Shown here: positions 55,328 to 64,000 of the stretch, piece after piece
Layout of the letters: every line of letters starts with the position of its first letter
Position numbering within the stretch: the first letter of the stretch is position 1
DNA from: Hanleya hanleyi
Taxonomy: Eukaryota > Mollusca > Polyplacophora > Lepidopleurida > Hanleyidae
NCBI GenBank assembly: GCA_036873755.1
Contig: JAVTVY010025266.1
Span: forward strand, 54,011 to 118,010
Reading direction: 5' to 3'
DNA length: 64,000 bases
The notes under the pieces: generated by a model
The model's database searches: none
What the model saw: only the letters and a program-made list of their open reading frames with translations
Told to the model about the DNA's origin: nothing
Program-made: the position numbers and the translations under genes

Positions 55328-55457
55328 CCATATGAAAAGAAAATAACATGTTGTTGTTGTTGTTCTCTCATCTCTCATCCTTGATGTTGTTGTTTTTCTT
55401 TCATCTGTGTATATCATGGCGTCAAGGCGTTATGCTAGGGCGTTAAGGCGTAACGAC

Positions 55458-55545
55458 GGAAGCTCGGAACTCGGGGCTGGAGTAGTCGGGAGCTCGGAGC
55501 TCGGGGATGAGGTAGGCGGGAGCTCGGAGCTCGGAGCCCCAAAAC
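55458..55545. repeat. GGGAGCTCGGAGCTCGGGG repeats
   Basis: A ~30-bp unit with the palindrome GAGCTC repeats three times. It is mirrored at 53060-53155 and duplicated at 60360-60447. Confidence 0.85.
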
Positions 55546-56436
55546 TGTTGCTTTCTATACTACTCCTAATCCCCCACCCTACCACTCTCAGCAGGCCCCG
55601 ATAAGCCAGGGACCGATATTAGCCCTTCGGGACAAGGTTGATAGGAGTTTTCCCCTATTGTAGGGGTAAAGTCCGTGTTCCGCTTTTGATATTTTCAGGA
55701 CAAATCCTAAATTTACATACACCCACTCCCCCACCCTACCTCTCTCAGCAGGCCCCGATAAGCCAGGGACCGATATTAGCCCTTTTGGACAAGATTGATA
55801 GGAGTTTTCCCCTATTGTAGGGGTAAAGTCCGTCTTCCGCTTTTTATATTTTCAGGACAAATCCTCAATTTACATGCACCCACTCCCCATCCTTCCTCTG
55901 TCGTCAGGCTCCGATAAGCCCAACTAGACGTGGTTGATAGGAGTTTTCCTCTATTTTAGGGATAAATTCCGTGTTTCGCTTTTTATGTTTTCGGGATAAA
56001 TCCTCAATTTACTTGCACCCACTCCCCCACCCTACCTTTCTCATCAGGCCCCGATAAACCAGGGACCTATATTAGCCCGTTTGGACAAGGTTGGTAGGAG
56101 TTTTCCCCTATTGTAGGGGTAAAGTCCGTGTTCCGCTTTTTATATTTTCGGGACAAATCCTAAATTTACATAAACCCACTCCCCCACCCTACCTCTCTCA
56201 GCAGGCTCCGATAAGCCAGGCACCGATATTAGCCCTTTGGGATAGGGCTGATAGGAGTTTTCCCTTATTGTAGGGGTAAAGTCCGTGTTCCGCTTTTTAT
56301 ATTTTCGGGACAAATCCTAAATTTACATGCACCCACTCCCCACCCTACCTCTCTGAGCAGGTCCCAATAAGCCAGGGGACCGATATTAGCCCTTTGGGAT
56401 AGGGCTGATAGGAGTTTTCCCTTATTGTAGGGGTAA

Positions 56437-58797
56437 ATTACAACACATATAAGGGTAGTGGGAAGAGGTGCCGACATACTGACTGCGTCACATGACTTCA
56501 CATAATAATCTTCTGGTTAACCTATTCTAAAGCACATACCAAGAATCTAACGATTCGTGATATGTGTTGTATCTCAGGTACGCTTTTATTGTACTTGTTC
56601 ATGTGGCAACATGGATGATATGACCACACGGCCCCTAGCACCGGCATAAGCGGTATTAGATACAAATCTAGAGCTATGATGGAAATGCTCTGACAACTCG
56701 TATACTGGTAATTGGTGAGCTGTCTCGCTGTGACAACTCGTACATTGGAGATTGGTGAGCTGTATCGCCAGATGTAAATGACGGCAATTAACACAAAAGA
56801 CTAGTCTGTAAGGCCCGATGTCGACCCAGCATCAACTTCCCACAAGTGCCAACATATATCACCAAAAGGTCTGTACAGGGGGCGGGCCTCGGGGACGAAA
56901 CGTCCACCAGCAGAATCTCGCCATATACAGGAAAAAATTACAACACATATAAGGGTAGTGGGAAGAGGTGCCGACATACTGACTGCGTCACATGACTTCA
57001 CATAATAATCTTCTGGTTAACCTATTCTAAAGCACATACCAAGAATCTAACGATTCGTGATATGTGTTGTATCTCAGGTACGCTTTTATTGTACTTGTTC
57101 ATGTGGCAACTTGGATGATATGACCACACGGCCCCTAGCACCGGCATAAGCGGTATTAGATACAAATCTAGAGCTATGATGGAAATGCTCTGACAACTCG
57201 TATACTGGTAATTGGTGAGCTGTCTCGCTGTGACAACTCGTACATTGGAGATTGGTGAGCTGTATCGTCAGATGTAAATGACGGCATTTAACACAAAAGA
57301 CTAGTCTGTAAGGCCCGATGTCGACCCAGCATCAACTTCCCACAAGTGCCAACATATATCTGACTGCGTCACATGACTTCACATAATAATCTTCTGGTTA
57401 ACCTATTCTAAAGCACATACCAAGAATCTAACGATTCGTGATATGTGTTGTATCTCAGGTACGCTTTTATTGTACTTGTTCATGTGGCAACTTGGATGAT
57501 ATGACCACACGGCCCCTAGCACCGGCATAAGCGGTATTAGATACAAATCTAGAGCTATGATGGAAATGCTCTGACAACTCGTATACTGGTAATTGGTGAG
57601 CTGTCTCGCTGTGACAACTCGTACATTGGAGATTGGTGAGCTGTATCGTCAGATGTAAATGACGGCATTTAACACAAAAGACTAGTCTGTAAGGCCCGAT
57701 GTCGACCCAGCATCAACTTCCCACAAGTGCCAACATATATCAAAGACCAAAAGGTCTGTACAGGGGGCGGGCCTCGGGGACGAAACGTCCACCAGCAGAA
57801 TCTCGCCATATACAGGAAAAAATTACAACACATATAAGGGTAGTGGGAAGAGGTGCCGACATACTGACTGCGTCACATGACTTCACATAATAATCTTCTG
57901 GTTAACCTATTCTAAAGCACATACCAAGAATCTAACGATTCGTGATATGTGTTGTATCTCAGGTACGCTTTTATTGTACTTGTTCATGTGGCAACTTGGA
58001 TGATATGACCACACGGCCCCTAGCACCGGCATAAGCGGTATTAGATACAAATCTAGAGAGCTATGATGGAAATGCTCTGACAACTCGTATACTGGTAATT
58101 GGTGAGCTGTTTCGCTGTGACAACTCGTACATTGGAGATTGGTGAGCTGTATCGTCGTCAGATGTAAATGACGGCATTTAACACAAAAGACTAGTCTGTA
58201 AGGCCCGATGTCGACCCAGCATCAACTTCCCACAAGTGCCAACATATATCAAAGACCAAAAGGTCTGTACAGGGGGCGGGCCTCGGGGACGAAACGTCCA
58301 CCAGCAGAATCTCGCCATATACAGGAAAAAATTACAACACATATAAGGGTAGTGGGAAGAGGTGCCGACATACTGACTGCGTCACATGACTTCACAGAAT
58401 AGTCTTCTGGTTAACCTATTCTAAAGCACATACCAAGAATCTAACGATTCGTGATATGTGTTGTATCTCAGGTACGCTTTTATTGTACTTGTTCATGTGG
58501 CAACTTGGATGATATGACCACACGGCCCCTAGCACCGGCATAAGCGGTATTAGATACAAATCTAGAGCTATGATGGAAATGCTTTGACAACTCGTATACT
58601 GGTAATTGGTGAGCTGTCTCGCTGTGACAACTCGTACATTGGAGATTGGTGAGCTGTATCGTCAGATGTAAATGACGGCATTTAACACAAAAGACTAGTC
58701 TGTAAGGCCCGATGTCGACCCAGCATCAACTTCCCACAAGTGCCAACATATATCAAAGACCAAAAGGTCTGTACAGGGGGCGGGCCTCGGGGACGAA
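56437..58797 (+). repeat. ~490-bp repeat array, copy 1 (five units)
   Basis: Units begin AATTACAACACATATAAGGG at 56437, 56937, 57821 and about 58330. The unit at 57361 lacks its head and starts TGACTGCGTCACATGAC. Each unit has two ~42-bp subrepeats (ACAACTCGTA...GGTGAGCTGT). Units are over 95% alike by eye, far closer to each other than to the single copy at 14815. The array ends at GGGGACGAAACG|CCTTAACGCC, the duplication junction. Confidence 0.93.
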
Positions 58798-59364
58798 ACG
58801 CCTTAACGCCCGTCTCAGCGCCTTAGCGAGCGATAAATGGGTTTTGGAGGCCGATTAACCTTTGAACTCTGAGTGCACTTTGACCACGTGACCGAAAGTG
58901 GTGACCTGGCGCACCCTGTACCCTATAGCCCGTACCTATAGGGTACACCAGGGTGTGGGTGCACCAGGTATGTGTGTGCGCCTGCGTACGATGACGTCAC
59001 TTCCGAGCAGCGCAGGGTCAAAGGTCACTTTCGGTCACGTGGTCAAAGGTCACTCCGGTCACGTGACCGAAAGTGCACTCAGAGTTCAAAGGTTAAGCGG
59101 CCTCCAAAACCCCTTTATCGCTCGTTAAGGCGCTGAGACGCGCGTTAAGGCGTAAAGATATGGCGTTAAGGCATTGAGACGGGCGTTAAGGCGTAACGAC
59201 GGGTGTTGACGGGCGTTGAGACGGGCTTTAAGGCGTAACGACGGGCGTTGACGGGCGTCACTGCATTTCGATGTATTGGAGGCAAATCCATGACAATCAG
59301 GACTTCTGAGCTAGTTCACCAGGGCGTTGAAGCGTTAAGCTAATCGTTGACGGCCGTTACTGTC

Positions 59365-59372
59365 TATAAAAG
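59365..59372 (+). promoter_or_regulatory. TATA box of zinc-finger unit, copy 2
   Basis: TATAAAAG, 53 nt before the ATG at 59418, identical to copy 1. Confidence 0.7.
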
Positions 59373-59417
59373 CAAGTGTATTGCCAAAACACGCACAGTC
59401 GACGTTCAACCGTCAAT

Positions 59418-59555
59418 ATGGTTTATAGTTGCTCTCAGTGCCAACGCACGTTCACCAGACGTTACGATATGATGCGACACGAGAAAAATATACATGGGAT
59501 TGAAGACTCCGAGGCACAAGAAGCCGATACAGAAATTGATGAGTCTATCTACTGA
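59418..59555 (+). CDS. Single C2H2 zinc-finger ORF, copy 2 (finger part)
   Basis: Identical in sequence to 54516-54653, including the same early TGA and the same shift into the downstream frame. The lesion, if it is one, therefore predates the duplication. The nested palindrome lies upstream as in copy 1. Confidence 0.65.
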   Translation: MVYSCSQCQRTFTRRYDMMRHEKNIHGIEDSEAQEADTEIDESIY

Positions 59556-60015
59556 TAAGGAGAGCTTGACCTCAGATAGTCAGCCTACATCCCAGGAAAG
59601 TGAGATTGCTGAGAGTCTATATACTGATACGGAGAGCTTGACCTCAGATAGTCAGACTACATACCAGGAAAGTGAGGCAGAAGCTTCCTTCTGGTATCGT
59701 ATTGTGACAGCAGCTATCAATACGCATGCTGCAGCGATCGAGGACGCCGGACAGGATAACTTACAACAGGCGTACACCCACATGCGCCCCTGCATCAGGA
59801 AAACAGCCATGGCGATCTATGAACAGTATACCTTACTACCGCTTGAAATGAAAGGCGACCCCACGCACAGGTCCATCATGAAGACCAAGCGTCACTTGGA
59901 AGAAGATATGGGGCTACCACCCACTGAGGCCCTGGAAAATGCGATCAGGATGCGCAAACAACTCTTTCAGGACATGCTGCCCGAACAATATCCAGGCCTG
60001 GCTGACGACGATTAG
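59494..60015 (+). CDS. Acidic linker plus C-terminal domain, copy 2
   Basis: The same 173-codon frame as at 54592-55113, with no visible residue change. See that entry for domain layout. It has its own TATA, hairpin and poly(A) signal. Confidence 0.6.
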   Translation: MGLKTPRHKKPIQKLMSLSTDKESLTSDSQPTSQESEIAESLYTDTESLTSDSQTTYQESEAEASFWYRIVTAAINTHAAAIEDAGQDNLQQAYTHMRPCIRKTAMAIYEQYTLLPLEMKGDPTHRSIMKTKRHLEEDMGLPPTEALENAIRMRKQLFQDMLPEQYPGLADDD

Positions 60016-60174
60016 GTCACACCGAGCAAAGATGAAAGTTTCTGAAACGGCGACTTCTGATTGGAAAAGAGCAGTCGAGAAAACATCTAAAGCAGTAACG
60101 GCCAAGAACGAATATGACTGATACAGCGCCAAGTGGCGGCCTCTGATTGGACAAGAATCTTCTTGAATTGTAAA

Positions 60175-60207
60175 CATACCCAACGCGGCTCCCCCAGCGT
60201 GGGTATG
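60175..60207 (+). terminator. Conserved 3' hairpin of zinc-finger unit, copy 2
   Basis: Identical to the hairpin at 55273-55305, followed by AATAAA at 60224-60229. Confidence 0.82.
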
Positions 60208-60456
60208 ATGTACTGGAGGGGAGAATAAACCATATGAAAAGAAAATAACATGTTGTTGTTGTTGTTCTCTCATCTCTCATCCTTGATGTTGTTGTTTTTC
60301 TTTCATCTGTGTATATCATGGCGTCAAGGCGTTATGCTAGGGCGTTAAGGCGTAACGACGGAAGCTCGGAACTCGGGGCTGGAGTAGTCGGGAGCTCGGA
60401 GCTCGGGGATGAGGTAGGCGGGAGCTCGGAGCTCGGAGCCCCAAAACTGTTGCTTT

Positions 60457-61338
60457 CTATACTACTCCTAATCCCCCACCCTACCACTCTCAGCAGGCCC
60501 CGATAAGCCAGGGACCGATATTAGCCCTTCGGGACAAGGTTGATAGGAGTTTTCCCCTATTGTAGGGGTAAAGTCCGTGTTCCGCTTTTGATATTTTCAG
60601 GACAAATCCTAAATTTACATACACCCACTCCCCCACCCTACCTCTCTCAGCAGGCCCCGATAAGCCAGGGACCGATATTAGCCCTTTTGGACAAGATTGA
60701 TAGGAGTTTTCCCCTATTGTAGGGGTAAAGTCCGTCTTCCGCTTTTTATATTTTCAGGACAAATCCTCAATTTACATGCACCCACTCCCCATCCTTCCTC
60801 TGTCGTCAGGCTCCGATAAGCCCAACTAGACGTGGTTGATAGGAGTTTTCCTCTATTTTAGGGATAAATTCCGTGTTTCGCTTTTTATGTTTTCGGGATA
60901 AATCCTCAATTTACTTGCACCCACTCCCCCACCCTACCTTTCTCATCAGGCCCCGATAAACCAGGGACCTATATTAGCCCGTTTGGACAAGGTTGGTAGG
61001 AGTTTTCCCCTATTGTAGGGGTAAAGTCCGTGTTCCGCTTTTTATATTTTCGGGACAAATCCTAAATTTACATAAACCCACTCCCCCACCCTACCTCTCT
61101 CAGCAGGCTCCGATAAGCCAGGCACCGATATTAGCCCTTTGGGATAGGGCTGATAGGAGTTTTCCCTTATTGTAGGGGTAAAGTCCGTGTTCCGCTTTTT
61201 ATATTTTCGGGACAAATCCTAAATTTACATGCACCCACTCCCCACCCTACCTCTCTGAGCAGGTCCCAATAAGCCAGGGGACCGATATTAGCCCTTTGGG
61301 ATAGGGCTGATAGGAGTTTTCCCTTATTGTAGGGGTAA
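60457..61338. repeat. ~151-bp tandem repeat, copy 2
   Basis: Duplicate of 55555-56436, six units, same orientation. Confidence 0.92.
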
Positions 61339-64000
61339 ATTACAACACATATAAGGGTAGTGGGAAGAGGTGCCGACATACTGACTGCGTCACATGACTT
61401 CACATAATAATCTTCTGGTTAACCTATTCTAAAGCACATACCAAGAATCTAACGATTCGTGATATGTGTTGTATCTCAGGTACGCTTTTATTGTACTTGT
61501 TCATGTGGCAACTTGGATGATATGACCACACGGCCCCTAGCACCGGCATAAGCGGTATTAGATACAAATCTAGAGCTATGATGGAAATGCTCTGACAACT
61601 CGTATACTGGTAATTGGTGAGCTGTCTCGCTGTGACAACTCGTACATTGGAGATTGGTGAGCTGTATCGCCAGATGTAAATGACGGCAATTAACACAAAA
61701 GACTAGTCTGTAAGGCCCGATGTCGACCCAGCATCAACTTCCCACAAGTGCCAACATATATCACCAAAAGGTCTGTACAGGGGGCGGGCCTCGGGGACGA
61801 AACGTCCACCAGCAGAATCTCGCCATATACAGGAAAAAATTACAACAAATATAAGGGTAGTGGGAAGAGGTGCCGACATACTGACTGCGTCACATGACTT
61901 CACATAATAATCTTCTGGTTAACCTATTCTAAAGCACATACCAAGAATCTAACGATTCGTGATATGTGTTGTATCTCAGGTACGCTTTTATTGTACTTGT
62001 TCATGTGGCAACTTGGATGATATGACCACACGGCCCCTAGCACCGGCATAAGCGGTATTAGATACAAATCTAGAGCTATGATGGAAATGCTCTGACAACT
62101 CGTATACTGGTAATTGGTGAGCTGTCTCGCTGTGACAACTCGTACATTGGAGATTGGTGAGCTGTATCGTCAGATGTAAATGACGGCATTTAACACAAAA
62201 GACTAGTCTGTAAGGCCCGATGTCGACCCAGCATCAACTTCCCACAAGTGCCAACATATATCTGACTGCGTCACATGACTTCACATAATAATCTTCTGGT
62301 TAACCTATTCTAAAGCACATACCAAGAATCTAACGATTCGTGATATGTGTTGTATCTCAGGTACGCTTTTATTGTACTTGTTCATGTGGCAACTTGGATG
62401 ATATGACCACACGGCCCCTAGCACCGGCATAAGCGGTATTAGATACAAATCTAGAGCTATGATGGAAATGCTCTGACAACTCGTATACTGGTAATTGGTG
62501 AGCTGTTTCGCTGTGACAACTCGTACATTGGAGATTGGTGAGCTGTATCGTCGTCAGATGTAAATGACGGCATTTAACACAAAGACTAGTCTGTAATGCC
62601 CGATGTCGACCCAGCATCAACTTCCCACAAGTGCCAACATATATCAAAGACCAAAAGGTCTGTACAGGGGGCGGGCCTCGGGGACGAAACGTTCACCAGC
62701 AGAATCTCGCCATATACAGGAAAAAATTACAACACATATAAGGGTAGTGGGAAGAGGTGCCGACATACTGACTGCGTCACATGACTTCACAGAATAGTCT
62801 CCTGGTTAACCTATTCTAAAGCACATACCAAGAATCTAACGATTCGTGATATGTGTTGTATCTCAGGTACGCTTTTATTGTACTTGTTCATGTGGCAACT
62901 TGGATGATATGACCACACGGCCCCTAGCACCGGCATAAGCGGTATTAGATACAAATCTAGAGCTATGATGGAAATGCTTTGACAACTCGTATACTGGTAA
63001 TTGGTGAGCTGTCTCGCTGTGACAACTCGTACATTGGAGATTGGTGAGCTGTATCGTCAGATGTAAATGACGGCATTTAACACAAAAGACTAGTCTGTAA
63101 GGCCCGATGTCGACCCAGCATCAACTTCCCACAAATGCCAACATATATCAAAGACCAAAGGTCTGTACAGGGGGCGGGCCTCGGGGACGAAACGTCCACC
63201 AGCAGAATCTCGCCATATACAGGAAAAAATTACAACACATATAAGGGTAGTGGGAAGAGGTGCCGACATACTGACTGCGTCACATGACTTCACATAATAA
63301 TCTTCTGGTTAACCTATTCTAAAGCACATACCAAGAATCTAACGATTCGTGATATGTGTTGTATCTCAGGTACGCTTTTATTGTACTTGTTCATGTGGCA
63401 ACTTGGATGATATGACCACGGCCCTAGCACCGGCATAAGCGGTATTAGATACAAATCTAGAAAGGTATGATGGAAATGCTCTGACAACTCGTATATTGGT
63501 AATTGGTGAACTGTGTCGCTGTGACAACTCCAACACTGGGGATTGGTGAGCTGTATCGTCGTCAGATAAAATGACGGCATTTAACATAAAAGACTAGTCT
63601 GTAAGGCCCGATGTCGACCCAGCATCAACTTCCCACAATGCCAACATATATCAAAGACCAAAAGGTCTGTACAGGGGGCGGGCCTCGGGGACGAAACGTC
63701 CACCAGCAGAATCTCGCCATATACGGGAAAAAATTACAACACATATAAGTGAAGTGGGAAGAGGTGCCGACATACTGACTGCGTCACATGACTTCACATA
63801 ATAGTCTTCTGGTTAACCTATTCTAAAGCACATACCAAGAATCTAACGATTCGTGATATGTGTTGTATCTCAGGTACGCTTTTATTGTACCTGTTCATGT
63901 GGCAACTTGGATGATATGACCACACGGCCCCTAGCACCGGCATAAGCGGTATTAGATACAAATCTAGAGAGCCATGATGGAAATGCTCTGACAACTCGTA
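61339..64000 (+). repeat. ~490-bp repeat array, copy 2, running off the window
   Basis: Units begin at 61339, 61839, 62263 (headless), 62725, 63225 and about 63732. The last one is cut by the window edge. The units from about 63410 on carry more differences (for example AACTCCAACACTGGGGATTG), closer to the single copy at 14815. Minus-strand open frames of 60-90 codons in the units have no recognised domain. Confidence 0.93.

Larger units (their letters stand above)
54813..56436 (+). repeat. Right arm of the 1.62-kb inverted repeat
   Basis: It mirrors 52171-53794. Order: zinc-finger C-terminal domain, hairpin, poly(A) signal, GAGCTCGG repeats (55462-55538), 151-bp array (55555-56436). At 56437 the 490-bp repeat array begins directly after GGGGTAAA. 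Confidence 0.92.
53898..58799 (+). repeat. 4,902-bp tandem duplication, copy 1
   Basis: Corresponding positions in copies 1 and 2 differ by exactly 4902 over most of the length (zinc-finger ATG 54516/59418; hairpin 55273/60175; array start 56437/61339). Only scattered single-base differences are visible, such as AGAGTCTTC/AGAATCTTC near 55255 and CAACACATA/CAACAAATA at 56941. The copy contains the nested palindrome, zinc-finger unit, 151-bp array and 490-bp array. Confidence 0.93.
58800..63700 (+). repeat. 4,902-bp tandem duplication, copy 2
   Basis: It starts CCTTAACGCCCGTCTCAGCG right after a truncated 490-bp unit. It repeats all features of copy 1 and ends inside another 490-bp unit, which here continues with TCCACCAGCAGAATCTCGCC instead of the junction. 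Confidence 0.93.

Noticed and set aside
52338..56273. Repeated 60-codon frames in the 151-bp arrays
   Set aside because: They recur with the repeat period, change freely between units and contain the array hairpins. They are periodic artefacts.
56437..64000. Hammerhead ribozyme in the 490-bp repeat
   Set aside because: A CTGACGA-like core exists on the minus strand, but no matching GAAA strand and stems lie at the required distance. The GACGAAAC word near the tail has no partner core.

Overview
This is eukaryotic (animal) DNA. It has no operons or bacterial signals; it holds one long intron-rich gene, three LINE retrotransposon copies, tRNA-derived SINEs, minisatellites and many palindromic DNA elements. 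The SINE family (tail of GTGA/TCAC repeats joined to a TTTAACG core) and an MSP130-type gene suggest a lophotrochozoan, most likely a gastropod mollusc. That assignment is inference from recalled repeat families.

Region 1 (about 3.0-34.0 kb, + strand): eleven exons in matching splice phase encode most of an MSP130-like (choice-of-anchor I) protein that runs into four C-terminal EF-hands and a short terminal exon followed by AATAAA. The 5' exons lie upstream of the window or were not recognised. The introns carry repeats: a 66-bp tandem array, two complete SINEs with target-site duplications, a YIDD reverse-transcriptase fragment, a truncated LINE, a 150-bp-unit element, about 4 kb of a 38-bp minisatellite split by a 4.16-kb near-perfect palindrome, and several smaller palindromic elements.

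Region 2 (about 36-52 kb): a different landscape. Inverted arms of about 1.47 kb (37.49-38.97 and 45.19-46.64 kb) bracket a LINE with a PHD finger and a 2A-like motif, plus a decayed C2H2 zinc-finger gene. Next comes a compact intronless cluster: a minus-strand multi-finger gene, a 108-codon gene, and two paralogous genes resembling PC4-type proteins. Three of these units place a TATAAAA box exactly 53 nt before the ATG, and promoter-like palindromes (TGACGTCA, CACGTG) are dense.

Region 3 (about 52-64 kb): a second zinc-finger unit sits in a large inverted repeat, and the block is duplicated in tandem with a 4,902-bp period and very few differences. Between and after the two copies lies an array of a roughly 490-bp repeat that also occurs once at 14.8 kb and resembles the sequence beyond the reverse-transcriptase fragment at 8.3 kb. 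Each zinc-finger unit has a conserved hairpin just before its poly(A) signal. My reading is that 36-64 kb is the remains, partly amplified, of a large virus-like or self-replicating DNA element; its family is not established here.
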